A stretch of 64,000 nt of DNA from Candidatus Magasanikiibacteriota bacterium. Its GTDB lineage: Bacteria > Patescibacteria > ABY1 > Magasanikbacterales > 2-02-FULL-50-9b. The DNA is taken from assembly GCA_903893485.1 (NCBI GenBank), contig CAITMK010000008.1, positions 1 through 64,000 of the forward strand, given 5' to 3'. The position numbers were made by a program, and so were the translations under genes. Within the stretch, counting starts at the first letter, position 1. Every line of letters starts with the position of its first letter. Shown here piece after piece: positions 50,966-59,407 of the stretch. The notes below the pieces were generated by a model. That model ran no database searches. It saw only the letters and a program-made list of their open reading frames with translations, and was not told the DNA's origin.

Positions 50966-50994
50966 ATAATATCATAAAAAAGAGGCCTTGTCAA
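50966..50994 (-). promoter_or_regulatory. Promoter of 6S-like RNA
   Basis: Lower strand TTGACA-N17-TATTAT; the first paired base of the RNA is 6 nt downstream. Confidence 0.85.
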
Positions 50995-51004
50995 TATGCG
51001 CAAA

Positions 51005-51036
51005 CAAAAAATCCCGGACGCTAGCCCGGGATTTTT
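51005..51036 (-). terminator. Terminator after rpsT
   Basis: Lower strand AAATCCCGG-GCTAGC-GTCCGGGATTTTTT stem-loop, 9 nt after the rpsT stop. Confidence 0.85.
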
Positions 51037-51045
51037 CTTTTCGCT

Positions 51046-51306
51046 TTAAAGTGATTTCAACTTTTTAGCTAAGCGTGATTTTAAGCGCGCTGCTTTGTTG
51101 GCGTGGATTACGCCGCGCTTTGCGGCCTTGTCCAATGCCTGCTGCAAACTACGAGCTGCTGATGATGCTTCAATTTTGTTTTTAGCATCTACTGCAACGC
51201 GAGCTGCTTTTTTCAATTTACGAACACCGTCACGAATTGCTTCGTTGCGGATGAACGCTTTTTTTGACTTACGTAACGCTTTTTTTGCTTGTTCAAGATT
51301 TGGCAT
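51046..51306 (-). CDS. rpsT: Ribosomal protein bS20
   Basis: 86 aa, all-helical and Lys/Ala-rich: MPNLEQAKKALRKSKKAFIRN..., KKAARVAVDAKNK and a late VIHANKAARLKSRLAKKL match bS20 throughout. Binds 16S rRNA early in 30S assembly. 49 nt after holA. Confidence 0.95.
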   Translation of the reverse strand: MPNLEQAKKALRKSKKAFIRNEAIRDGVRKLKKAARVAVDAKNKIEASSAARSLQQALDKAAKRGVIHANKAARLKSRLAKKLKSL

Positions 51307-51355
51307 AATTATTCAATGGAGAGCATGGAATATGTTTTTGCGTGAGGGAAGCATA

Positions 51356-52318
51356 TCACGCAGCCACAAACTTGTCAATTAGCATGCGAGGGTCCGCGGA
51401 ACCGTGTTTGATGGCGTAATCAATGTCGATCAGCCGATCGTACCACAAAACCAAATCGGCGCGAGCGGCCCGGCGGGCAGCACCAATAATTTTTTTGCCC
51501 ACAAACGGATGCACGCCCATTTTTGCGGCGGCGGTTTCTTCGTGCAGGGCGGGGTTATCGGCGATTAAATCATGGGCCTCGAACATGAGCCGCGCCTGAC
51601 GATGCAACATTGCAAACACATATACAGGATCATTATCCACGTACCAAACCTGGGCTAACAATTCCATGGCATGCTTTTTTTTGCCCTGAGCCAACTCATC
51701 CATGGCGGCAAAAATTGTGTTTTCAATATCAGGCGTTAAAAAAATATCTAAATCTTTGTCATTGATTGGCCGCGCGGCACCAACATATGCGGTTAGCATT
51801 TCAATCAAATTTGAAAGCTCAAAATTGTTTGCAACGCGGCGAGATAGGGAATCGGCCGCTGAGTTAGTAATTGTCGCACCGCGCGCCGCAACCTCGCGCA
51901 CAATAAAATCAACGCGGTTTTTCCCTTCGAATGCTGCAAATTCCTGAGCAAACTTGCCTTGAGTCAGACGCGCATGCAGCGCTTCGTTAGAATTCTTAGA
52001 TTTTTTAACTGGTTCTTCCTCCCACAAAACAATAATTGTGTCTTCCGGCGGTTCATTGTCCAAAAATCGTACGGCAAACCAGGTCAATAATTCTGCATCG
52101 CCCAATTCGAGCATGCGCTCGACCACCACCATGCGCTTAGGAGCCAGAAATGGCGCTGTGAGAAGTTCTGAGCGAATATCCGTCGACTCATTCGCACCCA
52201 CCACAACTCGCTTCACGTTGAGGCGCTGAGGGTCTCGCTCGCGATAAAATTTCTCGATGAGTTTATCGAGATGCTCGCGCGAGCGTTTGGTATCGGTACC
52301 GTATAAATACAAAATCAT
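51356..52318 (-). CDS. holA: DNA polymerase III subunit delta
   Basis: 320 aa. N-terminal AAA-like domain beginning MILYLYGTDTKRSREHLDKLI, then AFEGKNRVDFIVREVAARGATITNSAADSLSRRVANNFELSNLIEML, and the C-terminal collar (YVFAMLHRQARLMFEAHDLI, GVHPFVGKKII). Part of the clamp loader. The holA-rpsT pairing is common in bacteria. Ends in TGA, which confirms UGA as stop. Confidence 0.93.
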   Translation of the reverse strand: MILYLYGTDTKRSREHLDKLIEKFYRERDPQRLNVKRVVVGANESTDIRSELLTAPFLAPKRMVVVERMLELGDAELLTWFAVRFLDNEPPEDTIIVLWEEEPVKKSKNSNEALHARLTQGKFAQEFAAFEGKNRVDFIVREVAARGATITNSAADSLSRRVANNFELSNLIEMLTAYVGAARPINDKDLDIFLTPDIENTIFAAMDELAQGKKKHAMELLAQVWYVDNDPVYVFAMLHRQARLMFEAHDLIADNPALHEETAAAKMGVHPFVGKKIIGAARRAARADLVLWYDRLIDIDYAIKHGSADPRMLIDKFVAA

Positions 52319-52346
52319 GGTGGCATCTTACAACATGGGGCGGGGA

Positions 52347-52375
52347 TTGACAAAAAGCCGAATTTCTAATAGTCT
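52347..52375 (+). promoter_or_regulatory. Sigma70-type promoter with 5'-UTR hairpin
   Basis: TTGACA-N17-TAGTCT, then TGCC-TCCA-GGCA (52376-52387) at the start of the transcript and AAGGAG before ATG 52408. Confidence 0.82.
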
Positions 52376-52407
52376 TGCCTCCAGGCATCACACAAGGAGA
52401 TATTGCC

Positions 52408-52989
52408 ATGACAGCAGAACACAATTTCGCAGGCGCATCGAGCGCATACTCACTTGTGGGACGTATCGTCGATATGCTTCACACATGCGCGCAAGGTAGA
52501 AAGGCTGCCACGCTCATCGAGAGAAACCTCGATCTAATCCACCGTCTACTGCGGACAATCCGCGCGGTTGCCGAACTCGAAGCCGTCGGACCGAACTACG
52601 GTAACGATCCGATGGAGGTATCGTACACGAGCGCCACCGGCGAGTCTGTGAAAGAACGTGTTTGGCTCGGCGCCATCCGGCTCAGTGACGTTTACAGCGA
52701 TGCTGGGCGTGGCCGTTCACTCGACGAATTTAATCCAGAACAAACGCGCACGATGCTGCAATTGCTCGATGTCCGATTCGCAAACGAGCACCACTGGAAA
52801 GCGCTCGCGAACGAAACGAGCGAGCCGTGGCGTTGGCAACAATACCTGATCTTCGACGACGCACGCATCCTCGTGCCGATGAAGCAGGAAGTCCCCGCGC
52901 TGCAAGCACACCCATGTACCAACAACACCGTGCCGAACATCGACTTTTACCCCTGCATCATCATCGTGCTGAAGTTGGAGCCGATGTAG
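52408..52989 (+). CDS. Hypothetical protein (193 aa), GC-rich class
   Basis: Start at 52408 chosen for AAGGAG 9 nt upstream. Helical first half (LVGRIVDMLHTCAQGRKAATLIERNLDLIHRLLRTIRAV), acidic middle, and a strand-rich end (NIDFYPCIIIVLKLEPM). No signal or membrane segment and no known family. Monocistronic, with a terminator nearly identical to that of the next gene. Confidence 0.68.
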   Translation: MTAEHNFAGASSAYSLVGRIVDMLHTCAQGRKAATLIERNLDLIHRLLRTIRAVAELEAVGPNYGNDPMEVSYTSATGESVKERVWLGAIRLSDVYSDAGRGRSLDEFNPEQTRTMLQLLDVRFANEHHWKALANETSEPWRWQQYLIFDDARILVPMKQEVPALQAHPCTNNTVPNIDFYPCIIIVLKLEPM

Positions 52990-53008
52990 CTAGCAGCGAA
53001 ACATGCGG

Positions 53009-53060
53009 TCCGTCCGGATCTGAGTCCATCACTTGGGGCTCTCCGGACGGCGTTTTTATT
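53009..53060 (+). terminator. Intrinsic terminator, copy 1 of a near-identical pair
   Basis: CCGTCCGGA/TCCGGACGG stem with inner GAG/CTC, then CGTTTTTATTTT. Nearly the same bases as 53814-53866. Confidence 0.92.
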
Positions 53061-53077
53061 TTGACAAGCTATGAGGA

Positions 53078-53106
53078 TTGACAGAAACTGTATTTTGCAG
53101 TAGTCT
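53078..53106 (+). promoter_or_regulatory. Sigma70-type promoter with 5'-UTR hairpin
   Basis: TTGACA-N17-TAGTCT; leader stem TGTAGCA-AAT-TGCTGCA. The -10 box is identical to that of the preceding unit. Confidence 0.8.
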
Positions 53107-53162
53107 TTTCCCATGCCTGTAGCAAATTGCTGCACACATCCCAACATCGCGTGAGGCTATCA

Positions 53163-53804
53163 ATGAGCAATCCTGTTTGGCTTTTTCTTCACCACATTCG
53201 CCCTTATCTGTTCGAGGTCGAGACGCTTGATCCGAAAAACCTGAAATCAGTCGCGGCGGCGCTGAACCTTGTCGATCGGTTCAATCAGATCAGTGAGCAC
53301 GCGCTGCACGAGCATTTCAGCACCGTCGATCCGAGCGCCAACGATTCGCAGGAATTGCGGATGTTCCACAACTTGTTGAAGTCGCTGCTCGAAGTGATGC
53401 CGCGGCACCCTGAACTGACCGCGACCTACAACAAAGTGTTTGGCGTTTACGTGATGCTGTTCGAACACCAGCACGACGAATACGGCAAGCGCGGCGCTGA
53501 GCGGATCGTCGAGATGCTGAAACCTGAGAACTTTCAACACAACATCGAGGCTTGGCCGATTTACCACAAAGCGATCATCCTCGCCGTGTGGGCATTCGTG
53601 AGGCGTGCAAAGACAACCCTGAGTCCGCACAACGATGATACCATTCCGCTGAAAATCACGGCGGTGGAACTTGTGCTGAGAACGATCGATCCCGACATGT
53701 CAGCTGCCGCAAAGATGAGGCGTATGAGCGAATATGGCCTGGATCATACGTACCGGCTCTACCAGTTTCACCACCATGAATCGGCGAGCACGACGCCGCA
53801 GTAG
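53163..53804 (+). CDS. Hypothetical protein (213 aa), GC-rich class
   Basis: Start at 53163 with GTGAGG about 7 nt upstream. All-helical and His-rich (SEHALHEHFSTVDPS, MLFEHQHDEYGKR, YQFHHHESAS). No signal peptide. It resembles the paired helical proteins at 5.4-6.7 kb in general character but I see no clear homology. Function unknown. Confidence 0.68.
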   Translation: MSNPVWLFLHHIRPYLFEVETLDPKNLKSVAAALNLVDRFNQISEHALHEHFSTVDPSANDSQELRMFHNLLKSLLEVMPRHPELTATYNKVFGVYVMLFEHQHDEYGKRGAERIVEMLKPENFQHNIEAWPIYHKAIILAVWAFVRRAKTTLSPHNDDTIPLKITAVELVLRTIDPDMSAAAKMRRMSEYGLDHTYRLYQFHHHESASTTPQ

Positions 53805-53813
53805 TCGAACTAG

Positions 53814-53866
53814 TCCGTCCGGATTTGAGCCCAGCATTTGGGGCTCTCCGGACGGCGTTTTATTTT
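53814..53866 (+). terminator. Intrinsic terminator, copy 2 of a near-identical pair
   Basis: Same CCGTCCGGA..TCCGGACGG design as 53009-53060 with four or five base changes; converges on polA. Confidence 0.92.
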
Positions 53867-56576
53867 AATCCAAATCTGCCCAACTGTTTCCAATCGCACT
53901 ATCAACTTTCAGTGGCACGCTCAATTTCGCAACGCCATTCATAATTTCAACAATCTTTGGCGCCAAATCTTTAACCAACTTTTCTTCAATCTCAAAAATC
54001 AATTCATCATGTACCTGCAAAATCATGCGAGCAGGGCAGGCGCGTTCCGCAGCGGTTAGGCTAAACCCAAATCCATATTCGCGCACCAAAAATTCATCAA
54101 CCGCAATCATCGCTTTTTTCACAATGTCAGCTTGCGTTCCTTGAATTGGCATGTTCACTGCCATGCGATCTGCGGCGGCGCGCACACCAGCCACGCCGGA
54201 ATGCATTTCTGGCATATAGCGACGGCGACCAAACATGGTTTCAACGTATCCATTCTCACGCGCAAATTTTTTAATGCCTTCGACGTACGCTGCAACACCA
54301 GTAAACGTTGCAAAATATTTTTCAATAAACGCGCGTGCCTCACTTTGTGAAATACCCGTGCGCTCTGCCAAACCCCACGCACCCATTCCATACAAAACAC
54401 CAAAGTTAACTTCCTTTGCGGAAAAACGCATTTCTTTAGTCACCTGATCGAGCGGCACACCATGAATTTCTGCGGCCGTTGCTTTATGAACGTCTTCGCC
54501 TTTTTCAAAAATTTCAATTAATTTTTTATCCTGTGCTAAGTGTGCAACAATGCGCAATTCAATTTGCGAATAATCGCACGACAACAATTTGTATCCATCG
54601 GCTGCAATAAACGCACGACGAATATCGCGGCCCAATTCACTACGCACCGGAATGTTTTGCAAATTTGGATTCGATGATGACAAGCGACCAGTTGCAACAA
54701 CAACTTGATTGTAACTGGTATGCACACGACCGTCTTGCGCAATTAATTTTGGCAACGCGTCGACATAGGTCGATAATAATTTTGCAACTTCACGATGTTC
54801 CAAAATCGCATCAATAATTTCGTGCGTGCCTTTTAATTTTTCAAGTTCGCCGGCGGCGGTTGAAATTCCAGTTTTTCCGCGCTTAATTCCAAATGTTGAT
54901 AATTTTAATTCTTCAAATAAAACTTCGGAAACTTGTTGTGGCGATGCAATGTTAAATTCATGGCCTGCGAATCCATACACGCGCGCGGTAATTTTTTCTT
55001 GGCGCGCGGTTAAGTCAACATGTAATTTTTCCAAATATTTTGGATCAACTAAAACGCCATAACGTTCCATGCGCGTGAGTGGTGCAACGAGTGGCATTTC
55101 AATATCCGTAAATAATGCCATCTGATTTTTTTCTTCCATGTCCGCACCTAATTTTTCTGCGATACGTGCAACACGTGCTGCAGCACGCGCAACAGTTGCA
55201 CCATCCGCAGTTGTCCATTCAGCCACCGGCACGTCTTCGCCTAAAATTGTAATCACCAAATTTGGTAAATCATGTGCGCGTGTTCCGGCTTGCAATAAAT
55301 ATGCCGCAACCATAATGTCAAAAAACTTTCCCGCAACGGTGATGCCATGCATCGCAAGTTCGTGCATTAATTGTTTAACATCGTGGGCCACAACACCAAC
55401 GCGCTTATCCATAAACAATGGACCGAGCGCATCCCACTGCGATTCCTCGCGCACTTCAACTGCAGCCTGATTGTCGCCATACGAAAATCCAAAGAACGCA
55501 ACTGATCCTGCAAACAAATCTTGTTGCGCAACGCGCATAAAATGCACTGCAATTTTTGGTTGGTCTTGAAGTTTTGCAACCAACGCATGTGTGCTTGCTG
55601 CATCGCGTGCAACAACTATTTTTTTTGCGGGTGTAGATTTTTTTGGTGCTTCTGCAGCTGGCGCATCTTTGCTTCCTGGTAATCGATTTAACAAAGATAA
55701 AAATTCAAACTTTTGCAAAACAGGAAAAATTTCATCGCGTGTAATTCCATCGAATGCGCATTCATCAAAATTAAAATCAATTGGCACATTGCGTACAATC
55801 GTAACCAACTCCTTACTAAGGAGTGCATCTGATTTGTGCTCGAGTAAAACTTTTTGCACACGCGCACTCAATCCTTCTGCAACTTTTTCATGTGCAGCAG
55901 CCAACTCCAATTTCTCGTATAAATTTTCAATGGTCCCAAAATATTTAATAAGTTCCATGCCTGTTTTTTCGCCAATACCTTTTACGCCTTTAATATTATC
56001 AGACGTATCACCACGAAGTGCTTTGTAATCGATCATCTGAGGTGGTTCAAAACCAAAACGTTCGTGCACCGCTGCCGCGTCGTAAGTTACGGTGTCATTA
56101 ATACCTTTGCGCATGGTGTACACCACGGTATTTTTGTCTACCAACTGAAGTGTATCCATATCACCAGTCACAATAACTTTTTTTGCGTGAGGCGCTTCGG
56201 TTACAATCGTACCGATCACATCATCAGCCTCAAAACCTTTTTTTTCGTACACCGGAATTTTTGCAGCTGCTAAAAATTCTTTGATAAAAGGAATTTGCGC
56301 ATACAATTCATCCGGTGCTTTTGTACGCGTTGCTTTATATTCTGCATACGCTTCATTGCGAAATGTCCCACCAGCCACATCAAAGGTAACTACCACGTGC
56401 GTTGGTTTAACATCTTTTATCGCTTTAAAAAGTGTGGTGATAAAGCCGTACACTGCATTTACCAAAACCCCGTCTTTCGTTGCCAAAGGAGGAATTGCAT
56501 GAAAACATCGATGTACCATTGCGTTCCCATCGATAATCATGAGCTTATTTTCTGAGGTTTTTGGAGTTTGAGCCAT
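53865..56576 (-). CDS. polA: DNA polymerase I
   Basis: 903 aa. Residues 1-290: 5'-nuclease (LMIIDGNAMVHRCFHAIP, GFEADDVIGT, GDMDTLQLV, YKALRGDTSDNIKGVKGIG). Residues about 320-500: a 3'-exonuclease-fold domain without the DxE catalytic motif, so probably no proofreading. Residues about 520-903: polymerase with CDYSQIELRIVAHLAQD (motif A), RFSAKEVNFGVLYGMG (motif B) and LQVHDELIFE (motif C). Roles in primer removal and repair. Confidence 0.97.
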   Translation of the reverse strand: MAQTPKTSENKLMIIDGNAMVHRCFHAIPPLATKDGVLVNAVYGFITTLFKAIKDVKPTHVVVTFDVAGGTFRNEAYAEYKATRTKAPDELYAQIPFIKEFLAAAKIPVYEKKGFEADDVIGTIVTEAPHAKKVIVTGDMDTLQLVDKNTVVYTMRKGINDTVTYDAAAVHERFGFEPPQMIDYKALRGDTSDNIKGVKGIGEKTGMELIKYFGTIENLYEKLELAAAHEKVAEGLSARVQKVLLEHKSDALLSKELVTIVRNVPIDFNFDECAFDGITRDEIFPVLQKFEFLSLLNRLPGSKDAPAAEAPKKSTPAKKIVVARDAASTHALVAKLQDQPKIAVHFMRVAQQDLFAGSVAFFGFSYGDNQAAVEVREESQWDALGPLFMDKRVGVVAHDVKQLMHELAMHGITVAGKFFDIMVAAYLLQAGTRAHDLPNLVITILGEDVPVAEWTTADGATVARAAARVARIAEKLGADMEEKNQMALFTDIEMPLVAPLTRMERYGVLVDPKYLEKLHVDLTARQEKITARVYGFAGHEFNIASPQQVSEVLFEELKLSTFGIKRGKTGISTAAGELEKLKGTHEIIDAILEHREVAKLLSTYVDALPKLIAQDGRVHTSYNQVVVATGRLSSSNPNLQNIPVRSELGRDIRRAFIAADGYKLLSCDYSQIELRIVAHLAQDKKLIEIFEKGEDVHKATAAEIHGVPLDQVTKEMRFSAKEVNFGVLYGMGAWGLAERTGISQSEARAFIEKYFATFTGVAAYVEGIKKFARENGYVETMFGRRRYMPEMHSGVAGVRAAADRMAVNMPIQGTQADIVKKAMIAVDEFLVREYGFGFSLTAAERACPARMILQVHDELIFEIEEKLVKDLAPKIVEIMNGVAKLSVPLKVDSAIGNSWADLD

Positions 56577-56608
56577 AGTAATGGGTAGTGTAGCAGCTCT
56601 TCAGGTAT

Positions 56609-56653
56609 AAAAAAAGCCCTCAGACCGCCACGGTATTATGGCAGTCCAAGGGG
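56609..56653 (-). terminator. Intrinsic terminator
   Basis: Lower strand CCCTTGGACTGCCA pairs with TGGCGGTCTGAGGG, then C and seven T; ends the 264-aa gene. Confidence 0.88.
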
Positions 56654-56675
56654 AAGAAAACGTCTGCTGATTGGT

Positions 56676-57470
56676 TCACGAAGCTTCGGGATTCGGCAAT
56701 TCTTTGTAAATCACCCGGACATCATCACGGTCTGCGCCGACAACGTGATATATGGCTTTCAATTGGCCGTCTTTAGCCGAGCAGTACCCACGCAAAATGC
56801 CGGTGAGCGTCTTTGCAGAATCTTCGACTGGCTCAAAAGCAAACTCGGTACCGTATATATTAGACTGCGTAACACGGCCAAAAATGGTTTCACCCTCCGC
56901 ATTTGAACAAGCCAAGATTTCGGATCCGTCTTTGCAGGGAACCGTGGCCAAAAATCCGCGCTTAGCGAGCCGCTTGCCCGTTTCTGCCGAATATTTGAGC
57001 GCCATCCATGCGCCTTCAAAACGCCAGAACAGCCGGGTACTCGTTGAACGGATCACCATGCCGTTCACCAGCGTGTAGTCGATCGCCGGCTCATCCCACT
57101 TGAGCGGATGATGTACGCCCGGTTCGTAACACCGCCTCGCCGACGTATAAGTTCCCAGTCCGGCATACACACGCGGCAAGGCCTGATTACTCAAATCACC
57201 AAGAGCGCCAACAAGATCGCGCCACACAAGAATGGCTGGCAAGTGATTAGCCTGCACCTTTCCTGAGAGTGTCACGAAAATTTCTGGCGAAAACTCTCCC
57301 TTTTGCGGTGAAATTACAAGCCGAGAAAGTGTCGTACCGGCAAATCCGCGGGGAAGTGCGGTCTCGATAAGCGGCAACAATTGCAACGTCTCCAAACCAT
57401 CTCCAGGCACATTCAAATACAGGCCATGAGCACTCCGCAATAGAGTACCGCCAAATTTTTCCGCTGTCAT
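56676..57470 (-). CDS. Hypothetical protein (264 aa), GC-rich class
   Basis: Start at 57470 with TTTGGAGG 6 nt upstream. Beta-rich and soluble: LYLNVPGDGLETLQLLPLI, EIFVTLSGKVQANHLPAILVW, a central Cys/Tyr/His patch (YTSARRCYEPGVHHPLKWDEPAIDY) and repeated strands to the end. No known family. Own promoter, 5' hairpin and terminator. Confidence 0.68.
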   Translation of the reverse strand: MTAEKFGGTLLRSAHGLYLNVPGDGLETLQLLPLIETALPRGFAGTTLSRLVISPQKGEFSPEIFVTLSGKVQANHLPAILVWRDLVGALGDLSNQALPRVYAGLGTYTSARRCYEPGVHHPLKWDEPAIDYTLVNGMVIRSTSTRLFWRFEGAWMALKYSAETGKRLAKRGFLATVPCKDGSEILACSNAEGETIFGRVTQSNIYGTEFAFEPVEDSAKTLTGILRGYCSAKDGQLKAIYHVVGADRDDVRVIYKELPNPEAS

Positions 57471-57511
57471 GAATCCTCCAAAAGTGAGCCCTACATCACG
57501 TAGGGTCAAAA

Positions 57512-57540
57512 AGTATATCGTTAATTTGCAAATTCGTCAA
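57512..57540 (-). promoter_or_regulatory. Sigma70-type promoter with 5'-UTR hairpin
   Basis: Lower strand TTGACG-N17-TATACT, then CCCTAC-GTGAT-GTAGGG and the GGAGG site. Confidence 0.82.
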
Positions 57541-57543
57541 TCA

Positions 57544-58326
57544 TCACAAACCAATTTGCTTTGAAACAGCCCACAAAGAATTAAACATTGCCTGCATTAA
57601 TTCAAAATGCTCACGCGACTTAACCACCAAAACAAAACCCGTGTCGCGACTAGAAATATACATAACTTCTTGGTCATATAAAAATACTGTGGTGCGAAAA
57701 TGTCCAATCATTTCTTTTGGAAGTAAACGCACTTCTGCCAAACCCTTGTACGAATTTGCTAAAATTTTTGGTTCCAATTCTTTTTCCCACAAATGGCGCG
57801 TGGTAATTCGACGCCCCACACGCTCTGCAACATAGCTCGCAGAAAAAGCCTGTCCAACTTGCCAAAAAAAATTATCGTGTGGCGCAATGGAATCAATGTG
57901 CCCACTTTTGCAATAGAGCGTATCCATGATCGCGCGCTTCATTGCATCTTCACCTTGATAATACAAAACGCCCGGCGCACCTTCATGCGCAATATTATTT
58001 TTTTTCAGCGCCGGAATAAGTGCGGTAACTTCATCTGCAAGCGCTGCTAATTCTTGCTGGCGAATTTTCACCATCGCGGACAACGCCTCTGGCGCTTCTG
58101 CTTGAAAACGTTCTGTGCCCTGTGCCATTTGTTTTGTTATAAGTCCACGATCCAATAATTGGCGGAGTGCATAATACACAGTCGGACGTTTTGCTTTCGT
58201 GAGCGTAGTTAATTCGCGCGGCGTGAGTGCGCCACGTTCCACCAACATTAAATAAAGCTGAACTTCAGAATCTGAAAGACCGAGGTGTAATAAAACTTCG
58301 CGATTATTTTTATCTAAATTTTGCAT
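57544..58326 (-). CDS. TrmB-family transcriptional regulator
   Basis: 260 aa. N-terminal winged helix LLHLGLSDSEVQLYLMLVERGALTPRELTTLTKAKRPTVYYALRQLLDRGLI is the TrmB signature, followed by a short coiled coil (about 85-110) and a C-terminal phospholipase-D-like sensor domain. TrmB proteins usually respond to sugars in archaea, and such genes are frequent in CPR. Target genes unknown. Confidence 0.88.
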   Translation of the reverse strand: MQNLDKNNREVLLHLGLSDSEVQLYLMLVERGALTPRELTTLTKAKRPTVYYALRQLLDRGLITKQMAQGTERFQAEAPEALSAMVKIRQQELAALADEVTALIPALKKNNIAHEGAPGVLYYQGEDAMKRAIMDTLYCKSGHIDSIAPHDNFFWQVGQAFSASYVAERVGRRITTRHLWEKELEPKILANSYKGLAEVRLLPKEMIGHFRTTVFLYDQEVMYISSRDTGFVLVVKSREHFELMQAMFNSLWAVSKQIGL

Positions 58327-58369
58327 AATGAGTGATTGAGTGGTGTTGTCTAAGCATTATTAAAACACA

Positions 58370-58398
58370 TTGTACGGCTTAGGACAACCCGGTATGCT
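58370..58398 (+). promoter_or_regulatory. Promoter with 5'-UTR hairpin
   Basis: TTGTAC-N17-TATGCT, then GATGAG-AAAGG-CTCATC; weaker -35 than the other units but the same spacing. Confidence 0.65.
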
Positions 58399-58458
58399 GT
58401 GGATATGTGATGAGAAAGGCTCATCGCACGAAGAGGAGACAAGCGGTAAAGAGGAACC

Positions 58459-59340
58459 ATGTTCTGTACAAATCAAAAAATCTGGATGAAGCTGTGGGGC
58501 GTGCGGGGGTCGCGCGCGACGGATGACCAAGAAGTCGGTGGCGCTACCACGTGCATCGAAATGCGGGCTGGCAGCAGCACGCGGCTGGTGTTCGACGGCG
58601 GTACGGGTATCATCGCCTTCGGCAATACGCTGTTTGCAGAGCTTGCCAAGGGTCCGGTGACGGTTCACCTGTTCCTGACCCATCTGCACACGGATCACTG
58701 GGAAGGCCTGCGGTTCTTTGATCCGCTGCATCACCCAAACCTGAAGCTGGTCATTTGGGGCCGAAAAGGGTTGGTGCGGATGCTGCGCAAGCAGATGTTC
58801 GACGGCAACTCCTTTCCGGTCACACCGGATATGCTGAAGGCGGACATCACGTGCATGCTTGTGGAAGATGATGGCGTGTATGTGATTCCGACACCTGAAG
58901 GCAAAAACGTCGTGGTTCACGCGCGTAGCCTGAATCATCCGGGTGGATGCTTCGGCTACCGCGTTGAATACGACGGCGCGAGCGCAGCGATCATCCAAGA
59001 CCACGAGGAGCAAATCGAGGATACGCCCGAAGCGGCGCAGCTCGAACGCAACCTGGTGGAATTGGTGAGCGGTGTTGATCTGGTGGCCTTCGAGGTTCAG
59101 TACTCCGACGACATGTACTTTGGTCGTGATGGTCCGAGCCGCAAGGGTTGGGGTCACGATCGCGTGGGACATGCGGCAAAGGTGCTGGAACTCGCAGCGC
59201 CCAAAGCGGTGAAGATCGTCCACGCCGACCCGGACCGCGGCAACCTGGCGTTCGTTACCACGATCGCCAGCGCGGTGCAAAAAGCCACAGGCATTCCAAC
59301 CACTCCTGGTATCCAGGGTGAAGAGGTGACCTGTGGCTAG
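58459..59340 (+). CDS. MBL-fold metallohydrolase
   Basis: 293 aa. N-terminal LWGVRGSRATD and GGATTCIEM..LVFDGGTGI, then FLTHLHTDHWEGL (HxHxDH di-metal motif), LNHPGGCFGYRVEY (third His) and IIQDHE (bridging Asp). The late HADPDR supplies the last ligand. The opening GVRGS is typical of phosphodiesterase-like members (PhnP or cyclic-nucleotide PDE groups). GAGG before ATG 58459; GC-rich class. Confidence 0.88.
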   Translation: MFCTNQKIWMKLWGVRGSRATDDQEVGGATTCIEMRAGSSTRLVFDGGTGIIAFGNTLFAELAKGPVTVHLFLTHLHTDHWEGLRFFDPLHHPNLKLVIWGRKGLVRMLRKQMFDGNSFPVTPDMLKADITCMLVEDDGVYVIPTPEGKNVVVHARSLNHPGGCFGYRVEYDGASAAIIQDHEEQIEDTPEAAQLERNLVELVSGVDLVAFEVQYSDDMYFGRDGPSRKGWGHDRVGHAAKVLELAAPKAVKIVHADPDRGNLAFVTTIASAVQKATGIPTTPGIQGEEVTCG

Positions 59341-59353
59341 ATGCTCCAGCTAA

Positions 59354-59407
59354 AACCCACGATTAACTACGCATGAAGAATGTAAGTTAATCGTGGGTGT
59401 TTTTTAT
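59354..59407. terminator. Bidirectional intrinsic terminator
   Basis: Perfect 14-bp stem ACCCACGATTAACT/AGTTAATCGTGGGT, then T-run; shared by the MBL and slipin genes. Confidence 0.92.

Noticed and set aside
58360..59280. 306-codon minus-strand frame across the MBL gene
   Set aside because: Cys/His/Arg-rich shadow opposite clear metallo-beta-lactamase motifs.
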